Source: Homalodisca vitripennis
Lineage: Eukaryota; Arthropoda; Insecta; Hemiptera; Cicadellidae
Direction of reading: 5' to 3'
Length of the DNA: 64,000 nucleotides
NCBI RefSeq assembly: GCF_021130785.1
Contig: NW_025778912.1
Coordinates: 1 to 64,000, forward strand
Made by a program: the position numbers and the translations under genes. Positions 32,439 to 44,031 of this stretch are shown here, one piece after another. Positions within the stretch are counted from its first letter, which is position 1. Each line of letters opens with the position of its first letter. The notes under the pieces were generated by a model. The model had not been told where the DNA came from, did no database searches, and saw only the letters and a list, made by a program, of their open reading frames with translations.

Positions 32439-33933
32439 TGGAGAGGAGTTCCTGGAATGACATTAATATGGCAGCAAGCAACTCGCTAGGAGTTTTTTTG
32501 CTGTCGGATACTATTGAAATTAGGGAGGTTATCCACTTAAGGACAGCGTCGTGGGACAGGAAGCCCTTTGGCTGTGAGGTAGGCTCGCAGTTGGGATTCC
32601 TGTCCTTTGATTCCGCCGAGGTGTTGGTTGTGGTTGCCGCTGGGGTTTGTTCCTCCATTGGTTCCACCACTTTCTCTTTCTCCTGCGAGTGAACTGTAAC
32701 AGAGACTTGCTTGTTAGTTATGCTACGGCGGTTTGAGCGGGCCCTCGGCCTTCTCTGCTGAGTAGCGGTGGTTGAGGCTGAGGCAGCTGAGGCAGGTGGG
32801 GCTGCGGCTTCCGGCTCTGTGGCTGCTGCCTTTGCGGCTCTCTGCTTTCTGGGAGCAGGAGCAGGAGCAATTGTAGTGTTTGTGTGGGCCGGAGCTACGG
32901 GTGCTGCAGCTGGTGTCTGTTGTGGAATGGGTTGGTCCGGACGGAGCCTGGGGGCGGCTAGTACATCGGCATATCTGCGGGCAGAAACATTAACAGGTGG
33001 TGGGGCACGTGCTTGCCCAGTGACCGGTCGCGCAGTGGCGGTGCCCGAGCGCCGCTGTGGCGCCTCGCGGCGGTGCAGCGCGCCCAGGGCCCGTTTATGC
33101 GCTCCGCAGCCCCTGTAGCTCGCGGGGTGCTCTCCACCACAATTAGTGCATTTGCACCTGCTGTCTTTTGGCAAGGTGCAATTTGTTACGTTGTGGTCTC
33201 CTCCACATCTTACACAGCGAGCTGGGAGGTGGCAGTTCCTCGAGCTGTGATTGAACTGCTGGCAGTTGTAGCACTGCGGCAGTCCTCTCCTCGGCGTGAA
33301 CTGGTCCACCGATACTCTTACTCCCAGTAGTGCTGTGAGCTGCCATATTTTCGCCCAGCTACCTGTTTTCCTGAAACGCACATAGAAGCTGTTGGTTTGA
33401 TGGCGACCAGCCTGGTCGCGGCGTTGGAGGGGTGCGACATGTGTAGGAGTGTACCCCTGGTCGCGGAGATCCTCCGCTATGTCCTCAGGTGACGTCCATG
33501 CCGGAAGTCCCCTGATAACTGTCTTCAGCTCTTGTTCTTCCTTCAGACTGAAGGTGTGGAAGGCGAGCTTGGCGTCCAGAAGCTCGCGTTGTGCCGTTCT
33601 AAAACAGAACTCGCTTTTACATAAAATGTGCAGTCGGGTGCCCACATATTTCGCCTCAAAATTGCAGCCAGCACTTTTAAGGCGGCGTAAGAGGGATGTC
33701 CAGGCAGTCACTCCTTGAATGATGATCGGCGGTATGCGCGGCTGGCGGCGCTCTCCAACAGTATTTCCAGGAATGTTTTGCGCTGGGGCAAAATTTCTTG
33801 TTGAAGATTCAGATGACGTGGAGGCCCGTCTCCCTCGTTTTCTTGGTTGGACGGACTGCCACGATTCATCTCCGTTGGACGGGTCGGCGGTAGTTAGCTC
33901 GGTGGCGGCATGTGGCTCGGATTCCACTTCCAT
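32431..33933 (-). CDS. Element B2 ORF1, Gag-like zinc-knuckle protein
   Basis: Intact 500 aa from MEVES. An in-frame ATG six codons upstream (33951) exists, but MEVE matches the B1 start and follows a likely leader end. Contains GVTAWTSL, LKTVIRGLPAW and three zinc knuckles of the same spacing as B1 (CYNCQQFNHSSRNC; CVRCGGDHNVTNC; CTNCGGEHPASYRGC). The C-terminal part is Ala/Pro-rich, then basic. Confidence 0.95.
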   Translation of the reverse strand: MEVESEPHAATELTTADPSNGDESWQSVQPRKRGRRASTSSESSTRNFAPAQNIPGNTVGERRQPRIPPIIIQGVTAWTSLLRRLKSAGCNFEAKYVGTRLHILCKSEFCFRTAQRELLDAKLAFHTFSLKEEQELKTVIRGLPAWTSPEDIAEDLRDQGYTPTHVAPLQRRDQAGRHQTNSFYVRFRKTGSWAKIWQLTALLGVRVSVDQFTPRRGLPQCYNCQQFNHSSRNCHLPARCVRCGGDHNVTNCTLPKDSRCKCTNCGGEHPASYRGCGAHKRALGALHRREAPQRRSGTATARPVTGQARAPPPVNVSARRYADVLAAPRLRPDQPIPQQTPAAAPVAPAHTNTTIAPAPAPRKQRAAKAAATEPEAAAPPASAASASTTATQQRRPRARSNRRSITNKQVSVTVHSQEKEKVVEPMEEQTPAATTTNTSAESKDRNPNCEPTSQPKGFLSHDAVLKWITSLISIVSDSKKTPSELLAAILMSFQELLSNG

Positions 33934-35096
33934 CCTGCAACAATACAACAAAGGGGCCCGACTGGCTGGGGAAGTCCCGCCAGGCAGGGCGGCGGCGTTA
34001 CAAAGGCTCTATTGAGAGCGCGGGTCGCAGGCGCGCTGGTTATTGATCGGTGTCGGGCGGGCCGGGAGTACCGTTAGGCCCTGTACCGTTAGTTTCCGGC
34101 CACGCCGGAGCACGTGGTCGTCTGAGCACGTGGTCACCTAATCTATTTTGGTTAACAAGTACCTAGGAACTTATCTAATATGATAGTTTATGTATGACAG
34201 GTACACAGTTAAATAACAAACATTATCAGTACATTGCAAACAAAGTTACAGTGCTTTGAGAAATAAAATAAGTCAAAGAGGGCTCTACATTAAAATTGAC
34301 TTGTACAGCGACCAAATCAAAAAGCTGTTGAAAACTAGTTTGTTATATAAATTCAGTAACTCTAGTGGAAACTGTATAAAGTTTCCTAAAAGGGATTAAT
34401 AAATTTACTGAGGTGCAAAACAATAATATTCTATTAAAACTATTAAAAACTAATTTGTATGAAATTCAGATTATTGTTACGTATCAAAAATGCAAATAAT
34501 GCACTAAGATTTATTACAAATGTATTGATTATTTTACTATTAATTTGCTAAAACAGCAGAATGCAAAGACACAAATTCCTAGTTAATACACCTGAAATTG
34601 TAGAGAACAAAGTCAAAACAATACAAACATTCAAAAGTGTAAAATGTAATTATTCTGCACTAGAAAATATTACAAATGAAGCTGTTTATTTTACTATGAT
34701 TTTTGGTTTAACTGCGGAAGTTGATTCCTGCATAGACACAAGTTTTCAAATAATTGGGATTGACTTGTGTAGAACAAATCAACACCTTAATGGTCAGTAC
34801 AGGTGATGTGTTAATTAAAAGTAACTAATACTATTAGATCTCACCACCCGAAGAACGGCAAAATGAGGTATCCAATATCAAATAGGCACTTCACTAACAC
34901 AGTTAATTAGTGTCACTAGAGAAAACTAGGCACGCACAAAACAACACAAAACAAATTGAGCGAAGCGACTAACGCACTAACACATGGTGTCACTAAGAAA
35001 TAGGCACAACACTGTGAGTAAATCACAAACAAAGCACAGACTGAGCGGAGCGACAGCGCGGCACGTCCGAGCAGTACGGCGGGTGAAACGGCACTG
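33934..35096 (-). other. Element B2 5' leader, copy 4
   Basis: AT-rich apart from its two ends. The ORF1-proximal part has two CACGTG E-boxes 16 bp apart (34111-34116 and 34127-34132) in a GACCACGTGCTC context, and GATCAATAACCAGCGCG. The 5' 80 bp resemble the start of B1 (CACCCGCCGTACTGCTCGGA). The stretch 34150-34900 is AT-rich and shows nothing recognisable. Confidence 0.6.
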
Positions 35097-35648
<552 letters not shown>

Positions 35649-35698
35649 GTCGCCCCGCCAGCGCGCGACACAAAGCCGCCCGCCCGGCTCCCACAAAC

Positions 35699-35714
35699 GG
35701 CCTTTTTAAAGGCC
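35699..35714 (+). terminator. Histone 3' stem-loop, H2A unit 4
   Basis: GGCCTTTTTAAAGGCC followed by ACCACAAT. Confidence 0.93.
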
Positions 35715-35985
35715 ACCACAATATCACTCGTTTTCACGTTTTACGACTTTAATAATCCTATTTCTCACTCTTGTCGTATATTTCCGACATGTATCTAGTA
35801 ATTACTATGCTAATTAATAGTAAAACTGTCATTATTATATGTCATCACAAATTACATAAAAATTTAATAATGTACACGAATATATAACACTTTTTGCCAA
35901 TTGATGTTATCGAATAATAACAGTTTATTCAAATACTAAACAGTGTGCGTCAATTTATATCTATTTATAACTAATTACTGGTCTT

Positions 35986-36021
<36 letters not shown>

Positions 36022-38178
36022 TTATATTAATAATTAACACATTTAACTGTACACTTTAGTTAGTTGTTTTCACTCTAATTAACCGTATAAAATATCACTT
36101 CTCTTTATTGTCTATTATACAATCTTAACTTAAATTCACCGTCTTTGTCATTTTAAATTAGTTTTAAACACGAAATCTAAACCTTTTCTCTCTAATTTAG
36201 TCGTTTTACAGCATATTTCTGTGGCTAGAAAACCAATCACTTGTACATTGATTTATTATTAAACTTTTTCTTTTATTTTGTTACAGTAATCGTTTACATT
36301 ATCATCAATTTTATTTGCAAATATCATTTATATTTATATATTAATCCTACTTACTACAGCGAATTCACTGTGTTTACAAATTACAACTGTTTGCTATTGT
36401 TCTTTCGGTATTATTATAAAGAGCAGATTGATTTTCTATTCTTTTCCTGTATTACGAACTTCTGTCAACCTCCGACTTGTTCGCGATTTTCACTGGAACT
36501 ATGTTAACAGTTCATTTAACAGTGTGTAGTATTGTTTATATATTATAGCAGAACACAACAATGATTCAGTTTACAATAATTATTATTTTATATTCAAAGT
36601 GTGATATAAATTCCAAATGTCGCATAGAATAGTAATTTGATAGATAAATTTTGTTAATTACAAGCACTGTCAACCCCACATATTGCGATATTCACTGGAA
36701 TATGTTAACAGTTTACATTTAGTTTGTAGTCATAGTGATTTGCAATTGCAACAAATAAAAATCACTTATTCAGTTATAAATATACTTTATACGTGTATAG
36801 TTCAATAATTTTAAAGGTCGTTTAGTAAATTTGAAAAATAGAAGAATCAGCGAATATTCGGTGATTGTAACGAAGTAAATATGTAAATTTGCTGTTATCC
36901 ACGCTAATTAAATTTAACGTAATTAGTTGTAAACGGATAAAAACGTGGATTAAATATCAGTGATAAACGCGCGCCGCTTGATCTGGGCTTGGAGTTTGCA
37001 AGCTCGAGTAAATTTTTTTTCTAAAAGAGCAAGCAGCGCGAAGCGCTGCGCAGCGGGCAAGCATCGCGTGATCTGACCCATTCTGAAAATTTTGTTAAAT
37101 TCAGAATAGTAGGCTATATTGTTTTAAACATGTTTCATTACTAATTTGTGTGTGTTTTTTCGTACGGAAATTAATAAACTCGTAAACTTAATCTAATAAA
37201 CGTAATCTAACTTATATAAATTAAAATAGAGAATGCGGGGACACACTGGAAAATACCCATTTTAAACTTAAAATACACTGACTTGGATCACATTACAGTG
37301 GTATGAATCAAGCAATCGCAATCAGGTTCGCTAGACCGAGCAGATTTACACTTGTTAACAGACAACTCTCTGGCGCTACAGCTACAGGACTCGGATCTGC
37401 AGTATATCCACTCACCTGTCTGTTTTATATGTATTTTCTACGTTATTCCTTATTATTTTCAAATTTACAACCTGTCCAGGTATCGACAATTGTAAGTAAA
37501 CCGTCGGTGACAACTCTATTTCACCGTATTAACTAGAAACCGGGAGAATTATCAATGTTAACGGATACGTACACTCTGATTGGTCGAATAGTGACCGACC
37601 AATCAAGTCAAGCCACCTCCTACCTATATAAGCGTGTGTTAACAGTTCACTCTATATATATTCTATCTCCACGCACATGCGCACTGTACACTAGATGACT
37701 TTATCACACGATTTCACCTGTTAAATACCGTTTTAAAACTAAAAAACGGTATTTAACGTGTATCTTGTTGTAATCTAAATCGACCTGTACTTACAACTAG
37801 TGGTATTTCGATAAAATATAAATTTTCAAGTGTAACTTTCGGCTCTTATATTGAAATTGTATATAAAACATTACGAATACTATGAATAACGAACGATCAG
37901 ATCAATTGGGCGATTACCGTATTTGTAAATTTAATGTTTGTTTAAAGATTGTATTTAAACATAACTTAAATAGGTAATTTCAATATAAAACAAGTCGAGA
38001 GTTGCTTGTTTTAGCCAACATAATAACAGAATTCCAATGTTTACACAACTAAAAGCGGTAAAATAAGCGAAAATTACAAGTTATGTTTAATCAGAGTTCA
38101 ACGGTTCTTGGTTAATATTAGAAGTCATGTGTATAAAACATGACAGAAACTATGGTTTTCGATCGAATTGCAATTGAC

Positions 38179-38229
<51 letters not shown>

Positions 38230-38489
38230 TTGTAAACTCAATGTTTGTTTGAAAAATAAATAAATAAACAGAAAATTATACAATTTTACAGTGAAATCGG
38301 ACTATGTTTAAAAAAAGAAAAAAGGAATTGTAAAATTCCTGGAATAATAAAATATTTATGACAAGCACAAAGTCATAAATTGGGTATTTTCGATAGAAAA
38401 TATAGTCGAGAGCGACTTGAAACAACCAGGTTTACATCGGTTTTACAACTATAAGCGGTAAAATAAGCGAAAACGAAAGAGTTATTGGT
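35715..38489. other. AT-rich spacer 4
   Basis: (TA)n at 35990-36017, GC island at about 36967-37078, promoter-like module at 37578-37756, T tract at 38182-38226. No supported gene. Confidence 0.85.
37578..37756 (+). promoter_or_regulatory. Promoter-like module in spacer 4
   Basis: CCAAT pair at 37578-37604, TATATAAG at 37625-37632, hairpin arms 37721-37734 and 37743-37756. Confidence 0.5.
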
Positions 38490-38505
38490 GGCCTTTAGAA
38501 AGGCC
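38490..38505 (-). terminator. Histone 3' stem-loop, H2B unit 5
   Basis: Minus strand GGCCTTTCTAAAGGCC (loop UCUA). Immediately downstream ACCAATAACTCTTT, then CGTTTTC beginning at +15; H2A has CGTTTTC at the same distance, so this may be the U7 snRNA-binding downstream element. Confidence 0.94.
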
Positions 38506-38556
38506 GTTTGTGCGGAGCGGGCTCGCTCGTTGCGGGGCGCTGGCCTGCCGGCCGGC

Positions 38557-38928
38557 TTACTTGGAGCTGGTGTACTTGGTCACGGCCTTGGTACCCTCGC
38601 TCACGGCGTGCTTGGCCAACTCGCCGGGCAACAGGAGCCTGACGGCGGTCTGGATCTCCCGCGACGTGATGGTCGACCGCTTGTTGTAGTGGGCCAGGCG
38701 GGAAGCTTCGGCGGCTATGCGCTCGAATATGTCGTTCACGAAGCTGTTCATGATGGACATGGCCTTGCTGGAGACGCCGGTGTCGGGGTGGACCTGTTTC
38801 AGCACCTTGTAGATGTAGATGGCATAACTCTCCTTCCTCCTGCGCTTCTTCTTCTTGTCGCCCTTGGTGATGTTCTTCTGGGCCTTGCCGGCCTTCTTGA
38901 CGGCTTTTCCGCTCGCTTTCGGTGGCAT
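38557..38928 (-). CDS. H2B: Histone H2B, unit 5 (reference copy)
   Basis: Core nucleosome histone that pairs with H2A. 123 aa, no intron. Basic N-terminal tail (1-32, [15 protein letters not shown] then KKKKRRRK), histone fold from about 35 to 100 ([53 protein letters not shown]) and C-terminal helix ending [10 protein letters not shown]118 corresponds to the ubiquitinated lysine of animal H2B. Start chosen at MPPK; an in-frame ATG 12 codons upstream would add a non-conserved [12 protein letters not shown]. Divergent from H2A with 204 bp between the two ATGs. Stem-loop 3' end indicates S-phase, replication-dependent expression. Confidence 0.97.
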   Translation of the reverse strand: MPPKASGKAVKKAGKAQKNITKGDKKKKRRRKESYAIYIYKVLKQVHPDTGVSSKAMSIMNSFVNDIFERIAAEASRLAHYNKRSTITSREIQTAVRLLLPGELAKHAVSEGTKAVTKYTSSK

Positions 38929-39507
<579 letters not shown>

Positions 39508-39556
39508 GTCGCCCGCCAGCGCGCGACACAAAGCCGCCCGCCCGGCTCCCACAAAC

Positions 39557-39572
39557 GGCCTTTTTAAAGGCC
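39557..39572 (+). terminator. Histone 3' stem-loop, H2A unit 5
   Basis: GGCCTTTTTAAAGGCC (loop UUUA), then ACCACAATATCACT and CGTTTTC from +15. Confidence 0.94.
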
Positions 39573-39840
39573 ACCACAATATCACTCGTTTTCACGTTTT
39601 ACGACTTTAATAATCCTATTTCTCACTCTTGTCGTATATTTCCGACATGTATCTAGTAATTACTATGCTAATTAATAGTAAAACTGTCATTATATGTCAT
39701 CACAAATTACATAAAAATTTAATAATGTACACGAATATATAACACTTTTTGCCAATTGATGTTATCGAATAATAACAGTTTATTCAAATACTAAACAGTG
39801 TGCGTCAATTTATATCTATTTATAACTAATTACTGGTCTT

Positions 39841-39876
<36 letters not shown>

Positions 39877-42044
39877 TTATTATATTAATAATTAACACAT
39901 TTTACTGTACACTTTAGTTAGTTGTTTTCACTCTAATTAACCGTATAAAATAAAATATCACTTCTCTTTATTGTCTATTATACAATCTTAACTTAAATTC
40001 ACCGTCTTTGTCATTTTAAATTAGTTTTTAAACACGAAATCTAAACCTTTTCTCTCTAATTTAGTCGTTTTACAGCATATTTCTGTGGCTAGAAAACCAA
40101 TCACTTGTACATTGATTTATTATTAAACTTTTTCTTTTATTTTGTTACAGTAATCGTTTACATTATCATCAATTTTATTTGCAAATATCATTTATATTTA
40201 TATATTAATCCTACTTACTACAGCGAATTCACTGTGTTTACAAATTACAACTGTTTGCTATTGTTCTTTCGGTATTATTATAAAGAGCAGATTGATTTTC
40301 TATTCTTTTCCTGTATTACGAACTTCTGTCAACCTCCGACCGCGCGATTTTCACTGGAACTATGTTAACAGTTCATTTAACAGTGTAGTATTGTTTATAT
40401 ATTATAGCAGAACACAACAATGATTCAGTTTACAATAATTATTATTTTATATTCAAAGTGTGATATAAATTCCAAATGTCGCATAGAATAGTAATTTGAT
40501 AGATAAATTTTGTTAATTACAAGCACTGTCAACCCCACATATTGCGATATTCACTGGAATATGTTAACAGTTTACATTTAGTTTGTAGTCATAGTGATTT
40601 GCAATTGCAACAAATAAAAATCACTTATTCAGTTATAAATATACTTTATACGTGTATAGTTCAATAATTTTAAAGGTCGTTTAGTAAATTTGAAAAATAG
40701 AAGAATCAGCGAATATTCGGTGATTGTAACGAAGTAAATATGTAAATTTGCTGTTATCCACGCTAATTAAATTTAACGTAATTAGTTGTAAACGGATAAA
40801 AACGTGGATTAAATATCAGTGATAAACGCGCGCCGCTTGATCTGGGCTTGGAGTTTGCAAGCTCGAGTAAATTTTTTTTCTAAAAGAGCAAGCAGCGCGA
40901 AGCGCTGCGCAGCGGGCAAGCATCGCGTGATCTGACCCATTCTGAAAATTTTGTTAAATTCAGAATAGTAGGCTATATTGTTTTAAACATGTTTCATTAC
41001 TAATTTGTGTGTGTTTTTTTTTTTTTTTCGTACGGAAATTAATAAACTCGTAAACTTAATCTAATAAACGTAATCTAACTTATATAAATTAAAATAGAGA
41101 ATGCGGGGACACACTGGAAAATACCCATTTTAAACTTAAAATACACTGACTTGGATCACATTACAGTGGTATGAATCAAGCAATCGCAATCAGGTTCGCT
41201 AGACCGAGCAGATTTACACTTGTTAACAGACAACTCTCTGGCGCTACAGCTACAGGACTCGGATCTGCAGTATATCCACTCACCTGTCTGTTTTATATGT
41301 ATTTTCTACGTTATTCCTTATTATTTTCAAATTTACAACCTGTCCAGGTATCGACAATTGTAAGTAAACCGTCGGTGACAACTCTATTTCACCGTATTAA
41401 CTAGAAACCGGGAGAATTATCAATGTTAACGGATACGTACACTCTGATTGGTCGAATAGTGACCGACCAATCAAGTCAAGCCACCTCCTACCTATATAAG
41501 CGTGTGTTAACAGTTCACTCTATATATTCTATCTCCACGCACATGCGCACTGTACACTAGATGACTTTATCACACGATTTCACCTGTTTAAATACCGTTT
41601 TAAAACTAAAAAACGGTATTTAACGTGTATCTTGTTGTAATCTAAATCGACCTGTACTTACAACTAGTGGTATTTCGATAAAATATAAATTTTCAAGTGT
41701 AACTTTCGGCTCTTATATTGAATTGTATATAAAACATTACGAATACTATGAATAACGAACGATCAGATCAATTGGGCGATTACCGTATTTGTAAATTTAA
41801 TGTTTGTTTAAAGATTGTATTTAAACATAACTTAAATAGGTAATTTCAATATAAAACAAGTCGAGAGTTGCTTGTTTTAGCCAACATAATAACAGAATTC
41901 CAATGTTTACACAACTAAAAGCGGTAAAATAAGCGAAAATTACAAGTTATGTTTAATCAGAGTTCAACGGTTCTTGGTTAATATTAGAAGTCATGTGTAT
42001 AAAACATGACAGAAACTATGGTTTTCGATCGAATTGCAATTGAC

Positions 42045-42088
<44 letters not shown>

Positions 42089-42379
42089 TTGTAAACTCAA
42101 TGTTTGTTTGAGAAAAAAAAAAAAAAAAAATAAATAAATAAACAGAAAATTATACAATTTTACAGTGAAATCGGACTATGTTTAAAAAAGAAAAAAGGAA
42201 TTGAAAAAAAATAAAAAAAAAAATTCCTGGAATAAAATATTTTTTTTTTGACGAGCACAAAGTCATAAATTTGGTATTTTCGATAGAAAATATAGTCGAG
42301 AGCGACTTGAAACAACCAGGTTTACATCGGTTTTACAACTATAAGCGGTAAAATAAGCGAAAACGAAAGAGTTATTGGT
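39573..42379. other. AT-rich spacer 5 (reference copy)
   Basis: (TA)n at 39845-39871; AT-rich DNA; potential stem CCACG/CGTGG enclosing CTAATTA/TAATTAG at about 40758-40806; GC island 40827-40937 with hairpin CAGCGC-GAA-GCGCTG (40893-40907) and ATTCTGAA/TTCAGAAT hairpin at about 40939-40967; promoter-like module 41446-41623; direct repeat GCGGTAAAATAAGCGAAAA at 41921-41939 and 42345-42363; T tract at about 42048-42085; A tracts 42113-42130 and 42205-42222; inverted repeat GACGAGCACAAAGTC region near 42249-42267. A 77-codon ORF at 41171-41404 recurs in all spacers but shows no family resemblance; I do not call it. Confidence 0.85.
41446..41623 (+). promoter_or_regulatory. Promoter-like module in spacer 5 (reference copy)
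   Basis: Reads as a Pol II promoter: perfect inverted repeat GATTGGTCG...CGACCAATC (41446-41472) giving CCAAT boxes on both strands, TATATAAG (41493-41500), then TTCACTC as possible initiator about 25 nt on. About 90 nt further lies a perfect 14-bp hairpin (41588-41601 with 41610-41623, loop AAAACTAA). It points toward the 3' end of the next H2B gene. No ORF of note follows, so any product would be non-coding or the module is a relic of a lost histone gene. Present in spacers 1-7. Confidence 0.5.
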
Positions 42380-42395
42380 GGCCTTTAGAAAGGCC
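42380..42395 (-). terminator. Histone 3' stem-loop, H2B unit 6
   Basis: Minus strand GGCCTTTCTAAAGGCC, then ACCAATAA. Confidence 0.93.
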
Positions 42396-42446
42396 GTTTG
42401 TGCGGAGCGGGCTCGCTCGTTGCGGGGCGCTGGCCTGCCGGCCGGC

Positions 42447-42818
42447 TTACTTGGAGCTGGTGTACTTGGTCACGGCCTTGGTACCCTCGCTCACGGCGTG
42501 CTTGGCCAACTCGCCGGGCAACAGGAGCCTGACGGCGGTCTGGATCTCCCGCGACGTGATGGTCGACCGCTTGTTGTAGTGGGCCAGGCGGGAAGCTTCG
42601 GCGGCTATGCGCTCGAATATGTCGTTCACGAAGCTGTTCATGATGGACATGGCCTTGCTGGAGACGCCGGTGTCGGGGTGGACCTGTTTCAGCACCTTGT
42701 AGATGTAGATGGCATAACTCTCCTTCCTCCTGCGCTTCTTCTTCTTGTCGCCCTTGGTGATGTTCTTCTGGGCCTTGCCGGCCTTCTTGACGGCTTTTCC
42801 GCTCGCTTTCGGTGGCAT
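42447..42818 (-). CDS. H2B: Histone H2B, unit 6
   Basis: Intact 123 aa with its promoter half complete; the B2 element of this unit is on the H2A side. Confidence 0.96.
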   Translation of the reverse strand: MPPKASGKAVKKAGKAQKNITKGDKKKKRRRKESYAIYIYKVLKQVHPDTGVSSKAMSIMNSFVNDIFERIAAEASRLAHYNKRSTITSREIQTAVRLLLPGELAKHAVSEGTKAVTKYTSSK

Positions 42819-42990
42819 CCTGAGTCGCTGGTTTGTACCGGGAGTATAGGCCAAAATTCTAAAAAAGGCTCTAAGCTGGATATCTGGCGTCGCGCGAGCG
42901 CGACCAATAGGGTGGCAGCTCGAACGCGATTGGCCGCGCTCGCGCGACGCCCAAATTCGAGGTAACCCCGAATTTCAGGCCAAGGCTTCC
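42819..42990. promoter_or_regulatory. Divergent promoter, unit 6, H2A side cut by element B2
   Basis: Both CCAAT arms (about 42884-42951). The H2A side ends in CCAAGGCTTCC (42980-42990), the left target duplication. This unit has the AAGGCTTCC variant where unit 5 has ACGGCTTCT. Confidence 0.9.
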
Positions 42991-44031
42991 CAGTGCCGTT
43001 TCACCCGCCGTACTGCTCGGACGTGCCGCGCTGTCGCCTCCGCTCAGTCTGTGCTTTGTTTGTGATTTACTCACAGTGTGTGCCTATTTCTTAGCGACAC
43101 CATGTGTTAGTGCGTTAGTCGCTTTGCTCAATTTGTTTTGTGTTGTTTTGTGCGTGCCTAGTTGTTCTAGTGACACTAATTAAACTATTTTATTCTGTGT
43201 TGTGAAGTGCCCTAGTGGATATTGGATTACCACATGCTGCCGTTCTTCGGGTGGTGAGATCTAATAGTAGCATAATTTCAATTAACACTTCACCATTGTA
43301 CTGATCATTTGTTTTGATTTTGCTTAATACAGGGTCAATCCACATTAAATTAAACTTGTGTTTATGCAGGAATAACTCCGCAGTAAACAAAAAATCATAG
43401 TAAAACAAACAATACATTTGTAATATTTTCTGGTGCAGAATAATTACATTTTGATACTTTTGCATACTAGTTTTGTTTTCATTTGTTCTCTACAATTCAG
43501 GTGTAACTAGGAATTTGTGATTTGCAGATGTAAGTCTGCAGTTTTTAAAACAAATTCTAAACAAAATAATCAAACTAAACATCATTTTTGATAGTTATAA
43601 TTTTTGTTCTGATTTACTACAAATTAGTAATAGTTTATATACACTCAGTTTTTTATTTTGATTTGTTCCATACAAGTCAGTTTTAATTACTCTTTGACTT
43701 ATTTTATTTCTCAAAGCACTGTAAACTGTTGCTATGTACTGATAATTGTTTGTTATTTAACTGTGTACCTGTCTCATAAACAAAATAGTTAAAGTAAGAT
43801 TCCTAGGTATTTGCATCCAAAATAGCTTAGGCGACCACGTGCTCAGGCGACCACGTGCTCCGGCGAGGCCGGAAACTAACGGTCCGGGCCTAACGGTACT
43901 CCCGGCCCGCCCGACACCGATCAATAACCAGCGCGCCTACGACCCCTGCTTTCAATAGAGCCTTTGTAACGCCGCCGCCCTACCTGGCGGGACTTCCCCA
44001 GCCAGTCGGGCCCCTTTGTGTATGTTACAGG
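42991..44031 (+). other. Element B2 5' leader, copy 6
   Basis: Same leader type as copy 4 but shorter and rearranged in its AT-rich middle (43200-43800). Two CACGTG E-boxes at 43836-43841 and 43852-43857, 16 bp apart. Otherwise nothing recognisable. Confidence 0.6.

Larger units (their letters stand above)
29441..35096 (-). mobile_element. Element B2 copy 4 (Jockey-type), full length, both ORFs open, in H2B 5' UTR
   Basis: Flanked by a perfect 12-bp target duplication ATAGGCCAAAAT (29429-29440 and 35097-35108), the clearest in the window. Poly-A tail seen as T's to 29480, 3' UTR 29481-29744 with hairpin GGACC-CTA-GGTCC (29586-29598), ORF2, ORF1, then a 1.16-kb leader whose 5' end reads CAGTGCCGTTTC. 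Same direction as H2B. Perfect duplication and open ORFs point to a recent insertion. Confidence 0.96.

Noticed and set aside
39845..39871. CRISPR array or satellite in spacers
   Set aside because: Only TA microsatellites and homopolymer tracts; no spaced repeats.
40105..40368. 87-106 codon AT-rich ORF in every spacer
   Set aside because: Phe/Tyr/Ile/Asn-rich translation of AT-rich DNA; C-terminal half changes with small indels.
41171..41404. 77-codon ORF (MNQAIAIRF...) present in all seven spacers
   Set aside because: Its length varies by frameshift among copies (65-77 codons) and it has no motif; identity follows from repeat homogenisation. Kept open only as a weak possibility.
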